Assembly (NCBI RefSeq): GCF_011386835.1
Contig: NC_088794.1
Span: 65,302,506 to 65,366,505 of the forward strand
Direction: 5' to 3'
Source: Chrysemys picta bellii
Lineage: Eukaryota > Chordata > Testudines > Emydidae
Length of the DNA stretch: 64,000 nucleotides
Below, in pieces: positions 22,573-34,699 of this stretch (its first letter is position 1; each line of letters begins with the position of its first letter). Below the pieces are notes generated by a model, which was not told the origin of the DNA, searched no databases, and saw only the letters and a list, made by a program, of their open reading frames with translations. Made by a program: the position numbers and the translations under genes.

Positions 22573-24800
22573 GTCCGTAGATAAAAGAACATAAGAACAG
22601 TCATACTGGGTCAGACCAAAGGCCCATCCAGTATCCTGTCTTCTGACAGTGGCCAATGCCAGGTGCCCCAGAGGGAATGAACAGAACAGGTAATCAAGTG
22701 ATCCATCCCCTGTTCCCCATTCCCAGCTTCTGGCAAACAGAGGCTAGGGACACCATCCCTAGCTAATAGCCATTCATGGCCCTATCCTCCATGAATTTAT
22801 CTAGTTCTTTTTTGAACCCAGTTATACTTTTGGCCTTCACAACATCCTCTGGCAAGGAGTTCCACAGGTTGACGGTGCTTTGTGTGAAAAAATACTTCCT
22901 TTTATTTGTTTTAAACCTGCTGCCTGTTAATTTCATTTGGTGGCCCCTAGTTCTTGTGTTATGAGAAGGAGTAAATAACACTTCCTTATTTACTTTCTTC
23001 ACACCAGTCATGATTTTATAGACCTCTATCATATCCCCCCTTAGTGTCTCTTTTCCAAGCTGAAAAGTCCCATTCTTATTAATCTCTCCTCATACGGCAG
23101 CCGTTCCATAACCCTAATCATTTTTGTTTCCCTTTTCTGAACCTTTTCCAATTCCAGTATATTTTTTTTGAGATAGGGCGACCACATCTGCATGTGGTAT
23201 TCAAGATGTAGGCGTATCATGGATTTACATAGAGCCAATTTGATATTTTCTGTTTTATTATCTATCCCTTTCTTAATGGTCCCAACACTCTGTTCGCTTT
23301 TTTGACTGCCACTGCACATTGAGTGGATGTTTTCAGAGAACTATCCACAATGACTCCAAGATCTTTTTTCTTGAGTGGTAACACCTAATTTAGACCCCAT
23401 CATTTTATATGTATAGTTGGGATTATGTTTTCCAATGTGCATTACTTTGCATTTATCAACATTGAATTTCATCTGCCATTTTGTTGCGCAGTCACCCAGT
23501 TTTGAGAGATTCTTTTCAAGCTCTTCACAGTCTGCCTGGGACTTAACTATCTTGAGTAATTTTGTATCATCTTCAAATTTTGCCACCTCACTGTTTGCCC
23601 CTTTTTCCAGATTATTTATGAATATGCTAAATAGGACTGGGCCCAGTACAGACTCCTGGGGGACACTACTATTTACCTCTTTCCATTCTGAAAACTGACC
23701 ATTTATTCCTACCTTTTGTTTCCTATCTTTTAACCAGTTACCAATCCATGAGAACACCTTCCCTTTGATCCCATGACTGCTTACTTTGCTTAAGAGCCTT
23801 TGGTGAGGGACTTTGTCAAAGGCTTTCTGAAAATCTAAATACACTATATCCACTCAATCCCCCTTGTCCACATGCTTGTTGACTCCCTCAAAGAATTCTA
23901 GTAGATTGGTGAGGCATGATTTCCCTTTACAAAAAAACATGTTGACTGTTCCCCAACAAATTATGTTCATCTATGTGCCTGACAATTTTGTTCTTTACTA
24001 TAGTTTCAACCAGTTTGCCTGGTACTGAAGTCAGGTTTACCAGCCTATAATTGCTGGTGTCACTTCTGGAGCCCTTTTTAAAAATTGGCATCACATTAGC
24101 TATCGTCCAGTCATTTGGTACAGAAGCTGATTTAAATGATTGGTTATAGACTACAGTTAGTAGTCCTGCAATTTCACATTCTCTGCAATGGCCTTATCGA
24201 CTTGAGTGCTCCTTTAGCATCTCGATCATCCAGTGGCTCCACTGGTTGTTTAGCAGGCTTACTGCTTCTGATATACTTAAAAAAAAAATTGCTATTACTT
24301 TTTGAGTTTTTGTCTAGCTGTTCTTCACATTCTTTTTTGGCCCTCCTAATTACATTTTTACACTTGATTTGCCGGGGTTTATGCTCCTTTCTATTTTCCT
24401 CACTAGGATTTAACTTCCACTTTTTAAAGGATGCCTTTTAGCCTCTCAGTACTTCTTTTAATTTGTTGTTTAGCCATGGTGGCTCTTTTTTGGTTCTCTT
24501 ACTTTGGGGGTATACATTTAAGTTGAGCCTCTATTATGGTGTCTTTAAAAAGTTTCCATGAAGCTTGAAGGGATTTTACTTTTGGTGCTGTACTATTTAG
24601 TTTCTGTTTAACTAACCTCCTCATTTTTTGTGTAGTTCCCCTTTCTGAAATTAAATGCTACAGTGCTGGGCCACTGTGGTATTTCCCCTGCCATAGGGAT
24701 GTGCGAAGCTTCTGTTGATTTAAAGGTTTTGGTCCTATATTTTTAGTCCATCTTTTTTCTATTTTTATCTTCTTGTTAAAGTACCAATCCATTTGTTCAT
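22573..24800 (-). mobile_element. CR1 LINE, 2.2-kb ORF2 remnant
   Basis: Read on the - strand, reverse-transcriptase blocks appear in order. NDWTIANVMPIFKKGSRSD and NYR.VNLTSVPGKLVE (about 24100-23990) precede VDIVYLDFQKAFDKVPHQRL (about 23850-23790). WIGNWLKDRKQKV and VPQESVLGPVLFSIFINN follow, then the catalytic block as AKFEDDTKLL, where the usual FADD has changed to FEDD. RLHLEYHMQMWSPYLKK and [16 protein letters not shown] mark the C-terminus, down to the 3' end near 22573. Frames are broken at 23853/23341, 23319/23041 and 23032, and stops interrupt the upstream part, so it is inactive. The 5' boundary near 24800 is approximate. Confidence 0.93.
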
Positions 24801-25250
24801 CAGATTCTAGTACTGGGAGTAGAAGGAGGAAATAGAAAGAATCAATTCACATGTAAGATTCACCCCTTTAGAAATCTGTAAAATAAACCAAAAATAAAAA
24901 TCTTCTCATATCTTATTAAAACATTTAATTTCTTTTTTCTAGCATCATAGTACAATTTTGAAAGTCTCAGACCAAGAACAAAGCAAATCTATTGAAGCCA
25001 TAGACAGGGCTCATAGATGCATACTCAATGGATTCCTAAACACATAAATGCCGTATTTTATGCAAAATATGTTTACTTATGATTTTTCTTGCAAATTAAC
25101 ATAAACAAATACTTGGGAAATGTGAGGCTATTTCAGGCATTCATTTCAGGTACCCAAAAGACATCTATCTTAATCTAATTTCATGTATTTATAAAGTGTT
25201 TATCACTGTGATACCTAAGCATAAGCAATGAGCGAGTTAAAAGAATGAGC
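24801..25250. other. No gene seen
   Basis: AT-rich stretch without recognised features. Confidence 0.45.
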
Positions 25251-26275
25251 TTTGAATGAACGCAGCAGGAAATGAGACACAGACAATATAACTGACGTAT
25301 AAGCAAAGGTCACAGCTTTTATTTGAAGATGAATACATTAGAACTGGGAAGACAACAATGATTCTTAATCAACTAAAGCCTGACAATACAAATTGGGCCT
25401 ATGTGGTAAATCTTATTGATCAGCATAAATCGGGGGAGATGCTGCCAGCCACTTCCAGTCACCATGCCACAGGGCTAAACCCACTGTCAAAATCTTACAC
25501 TCAACCCTTTTCCTCACAAGTGAGCTTAAGGGCTCACATAAGTGATAGCCCAGTCTGCACTTAACTTATGTGCCAGTCAAACTTCAGGAGCTAAGCTATC
25601 TCTTTTCTCAGCATGGTATTTGGGATTAAAATAAATAAATGGATCCTTCAGCTAAAAGTAGCATGCTGGCCACCCATCAAAAGTCATGGGAGTAGTACAT
25701 CTCCATATTAACAGGAAAGCCAAGCCTATTGAATGGTTTGGGTAAGGTGAAAAACCTCTGTTGCTTGGACAATCACCATCAGAGAAATTTCCTTCTGAAC
25801 CCGTAAGAGGCCTAAACAATCCAGAAAACCCAGTAATACCAGAAAATAAACACCTGCAGCCAGCATAAAAAATAAAAGGCATAAATGAGAGGAAGACAGA
25901 GTAAAGCTCCATGCCAAAGGGTAAGATCTCTTGTCTAGAGCTGCTGCTAAGCTGTAAGAAAGAGAGGGCAACCTTCAGTCAGCTACCTGCACTGTCCGAA
26001 ACCAGACCAGTGGCAGTGGTGAGATAGTAAGGATGGTAAAAGGACCTACTCCTACCTGAGGGTCTGATAGGCAACATATAGAGTGGGCAGCAACCAATCA
26101 GCCCTTTTGTAGCCCCAAAACTGGTCAATGGCAATGGTAGGGCAGTGATAAGTGGATGCCCATGTCCAGGAAATGAGGGAGTCCTTCCTTTAGCTAGGAC
26201 TGCATGGTGTCCACCCCTTTCATCTTATCTAAATCCGCTATCCCCACCCAAGACAACCAGAGTTAGGGAGGAGAA
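25250..26275 (-). repeat. Possible degraded LTR-like repeat
   Basis: On the - strand the segment ends with AATAAAAGCTGTGACC (about 25325-25310) and then a T/G-rich tail. The interior is moderately GC-rich with short direct themes (ACTGCCACTGGTC, TTGCCATTGACCAG). This resembles the end of the LTR-like repeat at 6561-7622 in layout only. No terminal duplication was found, so the call is weak. Confidence 0.3.
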
Positions 26276-26289
26276 CATTCTAAACCACT

Positions 26290-27870
26290 TACAATTTATT
26301 TTGAAAAGCTACAGATAACAGTGGAGATATCAGATGATTAGAGAACACAAAATGTGGTACTAATTTTTAAACCGAGAGAGGAATAAGCCTGGATAGTAAT
26401 TGTCAAGAAGTCTAACTTCTTTTTTTAGTAAAATAAAAAAAAATGTTCAACAAAAGATCACAAAACATGTAGTAGATAATGGGATCATGAGTAACAATCA
26501 CAATATTTTTATGAAGGACAAATTGTATCAGGCAAGTTTGACTGCTCTTTTAGATAGAATTTCAAGTGAATGGATAGAGTGAATGGAATGCAGTAAATGT
26601 TATATTGTTAGATTTTAGAGTAGCATCTGGCAGTGTCTCATGAAAGCTTTCTGTCAAACTTAATTCATATTATCTTGGATATGAACACTGTCCCAGGACA
26701 TGTTAACAAATCCTTTATTTTAAACTACATCAAATGCAGAAAGGAAAAAATAAAATAAGGACAACAGACAATTTCAGGATTGTTTCAGGCTCTCTTCAAA
26801 AGTGATGCAAAGTTATTATATACCCACTCCTTCCAAGGGACACTTCCTGGACAGTCTGGCTCCTTCTAGGCCTCTATCTGGTCTGAGAGACATATACTAT
26901 TTATATACACCCATCTTTCCCAACAGGCTTTGCTACACGTAAATAGCAATGCATCAAGTTATTGGGATGCAGCTAGTGGAGTACCTCATTACCGGAAATA
27001 TATTGTGACAAAGTTCCTCCTCTATCTTGGTGTGTCCTGCGCTTATTGGCAGATTTTCTTGCCTCAGAGATTCACCATGTGGGTTGGGGAACAGCACAGA
27101 GACCTTCCCCTCTGGAAGAACCCACAGTCCAGGTCAATTGGGAGGTTTGGGGGGAACCCGGGCCCGCCCTCTACTCCGGGTTCCAGCCCAGGGCCCTGTG
27201 GACTGCAGCTGTCTATAGTGCCTCCTGTAACAGCTGCATGACAGCTACAACTCCCTGGGCTACTTCCCCATGGCCTCCTCCAAACCCCTTCCTTATTCTC
27301 ACCACAGGACCTTCCTCCTGGTGTCTGATAACGCTTGTGCTCCTCAGTCCCTAGCAGTCACTCAGGGAACAGAAAACTACTCATCCAGTGACCAGTATAA
27401 TTGCCCTCTACCAGACTCCTGTACCACACTGATCTGGGTCTGTCACAATATATACAAATCTAGGGAGCTGAAAGAATAGCATGCAAAAAATACTGGGCTG
27501 GAAGTGTTGAATTATGAGGAAAGATTGGAAGCACTAAATATGTACAGTGTACAAATAACTAAAGGAAGTAAGAGAATAGTCTACAAACATTTAAGACATG
27601 TAAACTTCAAAAAATAGGAGGACCTATTTACAGTGGTTCAAAGAGGTAGAACTAGGAGTAATGAATAAAATTTAAGAAAGTAAAAATGTAGCCTGATTAA
27701 CAGGAAAAACTTCCTGACAATGAGATATATTAGACCAAGGATTAGTTACATATTTCCATCTTAAAGGAGCTGCTTCTTTATCCTGCAAATGACTGTGGGC
27801 TCTATCAAGTAGTATTTTTGATCAGATATTTTTTCCTACATGATCAGATGCATACATTAGCTGACTGCAT
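26290..27870 (+). mobile_element. Old CR1-type LINE, split by an LTR-like insertion
   Basis: Fragments appear in LINE order on the + strand. An AATGTGGTACTAATTTTTAA-like block (26350-26375) and a KDKLYQASLTALLDRISSE block (26515-26570) precede a decayed AVNVILLDFR.ASGSVS block (26590-26640). A SGVP block (near 26970) follows. After the interruption come NYEERLEALNMYSVQ (27510-27550) and FTVVQRGRTRSNE (27630-27665), then a K.FLT.R-like stretch. It is heavily mutated, so it is older than the CR1 copies at 312 and 22573. Confidence 0.65.
27004..27447. mobile_element. LTR-like element, 444 bp, TG...CA
   Basis: It begins TGTGACAAAGTTCCTCC and ends CTGGGTCTGTCACA. It is flanked by ATAT on both sides (27000-27003 and 27448-27451); the duplication is low-complexity and therefore only suggestive. 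The interior is markedly more GC-rich than its surroundings. It sits inside an old CR1, which it splits. Three overlapping open frames inside it (about 26930-27480) are by-products. Likely a solo LTR; orientation unknown. Confidence 0.6.
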
Positions 27871-28804
27871 ATCTGTGGAATGCATAGCACAATAATTTTA
27901 TGAGAGGTATTTGGCTGACGGTGGTAATCATTGATAGTTCCTTCCATCTCTCTACAATTTTGTGTGCAAATGCAATGGCTAAGATAAAGTAACAAACAAA
28001 CAAAAATCCCCCAAGAATATACCTTTCAGAGACCAGAATATTAGCTTTGTATGGTGTTGGAGAGCAACTCCAGACTCCAGCAACAATACTAGTGGTTAAT
28101 TTGTAATTGTGTTTTGCCCTCTGCTCCTCTAGCCAGCTGCAGATGATGAAATGGTTGTGAACAGCAAGAAACAGGGAGGGAAACCAATGACAGATTGAGA
28201 TTTCCGTCCTTGCTATGCACGATCTGTTCTCTTCCATTCATATTCATAGTACCATAGAATTAGAGATTAGGTTAGCTAGTCCATCTTCCAGCCATTGCAG
28301 GATTGTTTCCTGCACTGTTTTTTCTAGTGCATTGCCTAATGCAGTTTTAAAGGATTCAAGCAATGGAGTTCCTATCACTTCCATTGGGGGAGACTTTTCC
28401 ATGGTTAAATAATCCTCACTATTAGGAATATTTTTCTAACATTCAGCCAAAAAAAGACTTTTGCTCAATTTCCTCCCATCACTCCTTTTTGTTCCACATT
28501 GGAGCACCCTGAATAATTTTCTCTCTCTCTCCTTGGTTTGCACCTTTTAAATATCGTAGACAAATATTTATCCCACTTGAATTAATGCTGAAGTTATACA
28601 TGTTTCATTCTACTAACTCTTTCCTTTTAGGTCAATCATTTTTCTTGCTTTATTTAGAAATCCTCCCAATTTATTTCCAATACTGAAGGTGCCCTGAATT
28701 ATATGCAGGAGTTATGCCAGTGATTTACAGAAAAAAACAATAATCTTCCTAGTAAATAATGTGTGCCCCTTACCATCTTATGCACCCAAATCATTGTCAT
28801 GGGT

Positions 28805-29225
28805 TAGAATTTTCGAAAGCACCAAAGTTCCATTTTCAAAAATGATTTAAGCACTTAGGAGCCTAAGTCCTATTTACTTTTGATGAGACTAAAGGTATGT
28901 CTACACTGCAAAAAAACCCCTGTGGCACAAAGTCTCAGAGCCCGGGTCAGCTGACTTGGGCTCGTGGGGTTCCATCTGCAGGGCTATAAAATTGTAGTGT
29001 ACATGTTTCAGCTTGGGCTCTGAGACCCACAGGGCATCAGCTGTCTTTCTAGCCCTGCAGCCAGAGCCCCGTGAGCGGGAGTCCGCTGACCTGAGCTCTG
29101 AGAGTCAGTGCCACAGTTTTTTTATCGCAGTGTAGACATACCCTTAAGCTCCTAAGTGTCTAAATCAGTTTTGAAAATGGAAGTTAGGCTCACACACCAT
29201 ATAGGCACTTTTGAGAATTTGACCA
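28805..29225. repeat. Outer palindromic element enclosing a second MITE
   Basis: The left arm (TTTTCAAAAATGATTTAAGC, ACTTAGGAGCCTAAGTCC) and right arm (CTCCTAAGTGTCTAAATCAG, TTTTGAAAATGG...GGCACTTTTGAGAATT) are roughly inverted. They are separated by the MITE at 28891-29145. The same arm sequence occurs alone near 9445-9562. Confidence 0.55.
28891..29145. mobile_element. MITE with GGTATGTCTACACTGC inverted termini
   Basis: The left end AAAGGTATGTCTACACTGCA and right end GCAGTGTAGACATACCCTT are inverted copies. The interior is GC-rich with its own symmetry (GTCTCAGAGCCCGGGTCAGC against CTGACCTGAGCTCTGAGAG). A non-autonomous DNA transposon. I could not fix its target duplication because flanking TAA/TTA is short. 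Confidence 0.75.
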
Positions 29226-29499
29226 TATATCTCATTGCTTTTAAATGCATTTCTTATTGCTCTTGAATACTGTATCCCCAGTCCCTTTGTAATGCATCTC
29301 TCTCATCACTATTTTTGCAATTCCTTCTAATTTAGTATAATCTATAAATATAGTTTGTCATGTTTACTTCTTCTTCCAGACTATCAGATGTGTTAAATAA
29401 TAATAGGTGTAATATTGATCTCTGAAACGCCTCCATTAGATACCTCTGCCTGCAGAATATCTTGAATCGTTTATTGTTGTCCTTTATTGTTACATTTTA

Positions 29500-29600
29500 T
29501 TTATGGTTTTTATTATTATTGTTGTTATTTATATTGCAGTAATATCTAGGAGATCCAATCTGGGATCAGGGACCTATTGTGTTAGGTGCTATGATTTTTA
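29500..29600 (+). repeat. MIR-like SINE fragment
   Basis: TTTATTATTATTGTTGTTAT, then GGAGATCCAATCTGGGATCA and TATTGTGTTAGGTGCTATG match the 5' part of the MIR-like elements at 21742 and 60705. Confidence 0.55.
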
Positions 29601-30080
29601 TGTTATCAGGAATAATATTCTGTTATTAATCTACAGTATATGTTTTCAGCACATTCGGGTTTGCTTTCAACATAACTCCAACTAAAGATCACAATGAGGA
29701 CGTGTTTTAGGTGCAGTGAGTAGAGAACTCCAAGTACTACTTACTGACTGCATCTGACAGTGTACCATGTAATGTTAGTCTTGTAGGAATGAATCACAGT
29801 GAATATTACTCATTACATTTTTTCCAACAAAAACTGTTAGAGATAATGTAAAGTTGGCTGACAGGTTTTGGTATAAAGTTTTGATTGTTCATAGAATTTG
29901 CCTATTTAAAATGTGTAGTTTAAAGATTCCAGGATTTTCCTGCAACTCACAAGTAAATTTACATTCTTGAAATACTGATTCCATTTGGTTTTCAGATTTT
30001 GCTATTCTTCTACAGTTCAGTCAAAGTTCTGAAAGAAAAATAATTTTGAGCTTTTCTTCTCCACTTCATTCCATATATTG
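29600..30080. other. No gene seen
   Basis: AT-rich stretch without a recognised feature. Confidence 0.45.
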
Positions 30081-30088
30081 CCTTAGAG

Positions 30089-30835
30089 AAGTGGTTCCCA
30101 AACTGGGGTTCGTGAACCCCTCGGAGTTCGCGAAATGTTACAGGGGGTTCTCGGGAAAAAACTCCCTAATGGCGGACAGAGCTGTCCCTAGGGACCACAG
30201 GCAGCACAGGGCCAGCAGCCTGAAGCCCCTGAACGTCCAATAGCTAAGAAGATCAAAGCGAGCATATCTATCACACTGAGGAGATTTAAACGTCAAGATT
30301 CCTTATAAGAAAAGGAAAGAGAGGTGGATATTTTTTACTGTTTTTAAAATTAAATAGGCAGCTAGTATTGTTTTTAAAATTATTATGAAGAGCAAGTTTA
30401 AGCTTTGTTGTAACGTGCGTTGTTTACCTGCACTGCTCAAGACCTGAATCCTTGTGTAGGAGGAACTCTTTGAGTTGTCTTCTTAAATACCTTCATGCTG
30501 TTTCACATCTGATACTCCTTGATGAAACATAGGAGTCTTGTCTTATAACAGGCTTATTCAAATCGATACAAGCTACGAAAGTGAGATCTTGGAAGAGTGT
30601 TGCCATTTTCATAATGTAATACAAATTCTGTAATGATAAATAAGAATTAATCATTAATAGTGTATAATAAGCATGTCATAAAAACACATTTTATATTTCC
30701 AAGATCGCTGCTTTTATAATTTATACTCAGGTAAAGGAGAAAATCCCTGGAAATATTCATTTTTAGGAGGGGGTTCGTGAGACTTGACATTTTATTGAAA
30801 GGGGTTCACAAGTTGTTAAAGTTTGGGAACCACTG
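30089..30835. mobile_element. Non-autonomous hAT element, 747 bp
   Basis: The left terminus AAGTGGTTCCCAAACTGGGG and right terminus AAAGTTTGGGAACCACTG are inverted copies of a Charlie/hAT-type end (CAGTGGTTCCCAAAC). The left first base is mutated. Flanking 8-bp duplications are CCTTAGAG (30081-30088) and CCTCAGAG (30836-30843), 7 of 8 identical, which fits hAT. Subterminal GGGGTTCGTGAACCCC and GGGGTTCGTGAGAC / GGGGTTCACAAG repeats are typical. There is no transposase frame, and the interior is AT-rich. Confidence 0.88.
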
Positions 30836-30849
30836 CCTCAGAGTTTCAC

Positions 30850-33800
30850 TAAGGATGTTGGAGTTTCATGTGGATGGCAAGATTTCTTTATATTATTGAT
30901 CCAACTTTTCTAGCTCACAGCTGTTCATAGTATATTCTCTGAGCTCTGGCAAGCTAGGTTAGGTCATGCCTTTGGTTATATTGAGTTTTTCTTTATATTA
31001 TTGTTAGACGATAACATTGAATCTAGAATTTAGCATGTGATAGTTAGCATCCATTTTAAACAATGGGATCCTAACAAAGATTTAGGTTAAAATATGGATA
31101 CAGGACCAGACCTACACACTGATGAATGCTGTCATTGGGGGCATCCATCATCTTGCAGGATCCAGCCCTAAAGATGAGCTCACGAGAGTTACTCAGCATC
31201 TGACAGGATCAGGCCCTTAAATTGCCGAGACAAAACTAACACATGTATGTTCCATTTTGTTGTCATTTTGAAGCTACAGTATAGATAGCACATTTGCCAA
31301 GGCTCATGTCGGAGCTGAGCTACACAAAATGTGTATGTACCCGCAGCCCATCACATTTGCATGTGTAGGTAAGTGTTTGAGAATACAAATTCTGTAGGTG
31401 TAATGCAGTTTTTCAATTTGTGCATTCTGATCCAGGGTTTTATGGGAGCAATAGGTGTATGCTTGTTTTACATAACTCTTACCGCTTAATATAAATTGAC
31501 TGAAATGTGTGTCTATTCAAGGCAGCCAGAGGGACATTTTCAAAATGTCACAATGGCACTTGAAGATGAAGTACAAACATCCCATGGAAATATACATAAC
31601 CTCAATTCAAAATTCAAAATATAAAAGTAATTCTACTTTTCATTGTCTCTCTGTGGATAGTTCAAATTGATCCTTACTTTGGCCCCATTTTTGCTGAAAT
31701 CCATGTTTTCATGACTTCATCATTTCTTGCCTCAGCTATTGCAGTTCCCTCTTTTATGGTCATTCTAACTTTCTCCTCCTCAAATTTCAAGGAATTCACA
31801 GCACTGAAACCATATTACTCTGCATTCCAAAAAGGAGGACTGTGATACCCCTTCTTCTGACACTCTCATTGGGTCATAATCACTGACTCAACTTCATGAT
31901 TTCTCTCTTGGTTTTCACAAGTCTCCATGAATTTGTACCACTCTATTTCTCTGATTTTATAGTATCTTAACTCCCCCAGGCTAGTCCCCTTCTTTCGGGA
32001 AGGGATTGCTCTTTCACTTATGCTTTATCTATTGGGAATTATTGATTGCTCTTTTTCCTCAAATCTCATCTTAAATTCTGCTTATTTGCTTTAGCCTATT
32101 TTGATATTAAACACCAGTACCCACAACCCTTTCAGTTTTGCCTATTACTTATTTCCCCTCAACACTTATCAGCAAGAATGCTTACTTCTATGTTTACTAT
32201 TTGTACATTCTAGCTTTCTTTTTTCCTCCAGCTTTGTATTTCACTTGAGGAGATAGCAACATATTACTAACCTACTCTTTGATACATAGTCAACACAAAA
32301 ATTCTAAGCGGTTCATTGCATCTAGCATTTTTAGTTTTAATTTATCTTTACTTGGCTTTTTATAAAGTACATTTTAAAAAACCTGGAAAACTGGAGCACC
32401 AGCTCCTCAATAACCCATTGCCAGTCCCACCAAAATTGAGGAAGTTAGGATCCAGATACTTTGTGCTTAAGAGACACGTCTGGCACATTCTTAAAATGAC
32501 AAAAACAAAAGTATAACACCTTTGTGCTGACTCACACAAACTAAGCTTTTATTGAAGCTTGTCGCATGATTTTTAATAAAACCAAGATTTTATATTCTAA
32601 AGCACTGGTAACAACACATGACATTGGTATCGTAAAGTGTTTCTTTTTGATGGACCTCTTTATCACAGAGATAATAGATTAACATACAATAAGGCATATA
32701 GTCATATTTTATGCACTAATAACAAATCCACATTAGATATTTTGTGAATTCTGCCAAGGTTATTTTTTAAAAGTACATGTATTTCTCATGAAGAAGCTTT
32801 TCTTTTTTCATTGATTTTGCCAGAAGGGACCTCAGTTTAATGCTTCATCCAAAGAAGGCATCTCTGCGGGTATAGCTCCCCTCCCCCTGCTAGCTCTGCA
32901 CTGCAGAGTCAGTACTGAGTTTGAGTGTGAGTCCTTAAGTGGGCCCTCAGACCCATGACCTTCTGGCCCAAAGGCAAGAATGTTGCCAACACAGCCATGC
33001 TGACACAGAAATCTCTGAACATGCAAAGATGAAGAAGTGGGTGGAACAAGTCAAATCTAACAATTTTTGCATGTTTTCCTCTTCTAAAAAATAAACAATC
33101 CCATTCCCTCCTTTAAGATTTTGGTTTGAAACTTAAATTTGACTTCAGGTAGATTTATTCTATTCACTGACCAGAAACTAATACCTTGACCCTATTAATA
33201 CCCTGAATGTCAGCTAATCATACCCCCACAGCCTTTTCAAGTACAATATGTACACATTTCTAGGAATCAATGGCTAATTTTTGTGGGGTAGGAGGAAGTT
33301 TGAGAGTGTTTTTAACAAGAAGACTATTGTGATTATTCCAATCCATTTAAAATACTCACAATAAATCTTGCAGTGAAAACATAATTAATCCATAATAAAT
33401 ACAGTAGAGATTATTCAGAAAAATGCATAAAATATGTGTCTTTGTATATGTTTGTGTGTGTATTATATTATTGAAACAAACCATTTCATTTATCTAGCTA
33501 TTGGATGTTAGTACAGATTTTTAAAACGAGTCATGATATGTTCTTTGGCAGGTACTCAGTTTGCCAATTCCTAAAAATATATGGGTGTTGTCACATAGTT
33601 TTTAATATTTCTGCGGCATGAAAACCGGTAGGGTCTGGACTGGTGGTATAGCAGCAGCCCGGTGTGCTACCATATGAAGCTATCAGTGTTCAGAACATGA
33701 TTTCATCATTCACTCCTGAACCAGTTGGGAGTAGGAGTTCTGTGGAGGCATCCTAGCCAATGCAGGAAGGAAGCACCTCTCATCTCTCAGAGGAACTGTT

Positions 33801-34690
33801 TTAGAAGCAGGACCAATGGGAGCCTAGAGGAACAGTACTGAAAAAGGGGGGGGGGAATAAAAGGAAAAATATACATTTGCTCATGTTTTGAGGGAGATAG
33901 GAATTTTGAGAGCAGTAAAAGAGGTTCAAAGAACTCCACTAGAGAAAAGGAAATACAAAAACTGTCATGAGGGGACATATATATAAAATAAGTACAAAGT
34001 ATAGTTGTGGTAACAGGTGTGTATCTGTCTGAAAGCTGAATAACTATCAAACAGCTCTAGTATTTCTAGCTAAGTGTTTCTATCATAATCCCCTGGTTTC
34101 AGTTTTTCATAACTTCCTAAAAATTTTACTTTTGGGGCTGAAATTTTCAAGTCTTGCTCTCTGCCTCAAGGTGAATATTTCAGAAAAAAATAGGCAAAAA
34201 TGGTGTGCCACTTCCATGTAGGAATGAGAGAAAAAATAATTTCTCCTGTATAAAAACAATGTTATTTTTAACAGCTCTGGTGCAAAAGTGGCTTTAGCTT
34301 GAAAGCTGACTTTTAGCAAGGAGAACTACATTTCTGTGTTGAAGTGATAATTGGTTTTGACTTGCCAAGTTATAAGCCTATGTAAATTTTACTTCACACC
34401 CAGGTAGTGTGTTTTTCAAAACAATAGCACTATTTTAAATAGCTCTTTGCCAGTGTTCCAAAGCAAGGTGGTTTGCATTGCTTGTGTATATATTACATTA
34501 TGGCTGCATACTAAAAAAACCTGGAAATTGTAGTTCAGGTTTGTAAATTGAATAAGGAAAGATTCTGTAGGAGTTCTGCCTCGTTTAGCATGCACTGACA
34601 TGCTAAATTATGTGCCTGATGCAAAAAATTTGCCATGCCATTGAAAATGTGAGCCCTTCCTTCAGTTGTATGGTGGACAGTGAATTTATT
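30850..34690. other. Long non-coding stretch
   Basis: No exon or clear mobile element was recognised. Old repeat-like themes appear at 31086-31215 (GGACCAGACC, GGATCCAGCCCTAAAG, GATCAGGCCCTTAAATT). A short poly-G occurs at about 33846-33854. Open frames under 90 codons, for example 33787-34050, lack support. Confidence 0.45.
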
Positions 34691-34699
34691 TATTTAGCA

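Larger units (their letters stand above)
28245..29470 (-). mobile_element. Old CR1/L3-type LINE, split by nested MITEs
   Basis: The 28245-28460 stretch (CCATAGAATTAGAGATTAGG, CCATTGCAGGATTGTTTCCT, TTTTAAAGGATTCAAGCAAT, CATTCAGCCAAAAA) is the reverse complement of an ancient CR1/L3 3' end. A 5' continuation resumes at about 29225-29470, including TAATAGGTGTAATATTGATC, the position equivalent to 'cccagtacagactcctggg' in the CR1 at 23640. The middle is occupied by palindromic insertions at 28805-29225. Diverged; no open frame survives. Confidence 0.6.
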
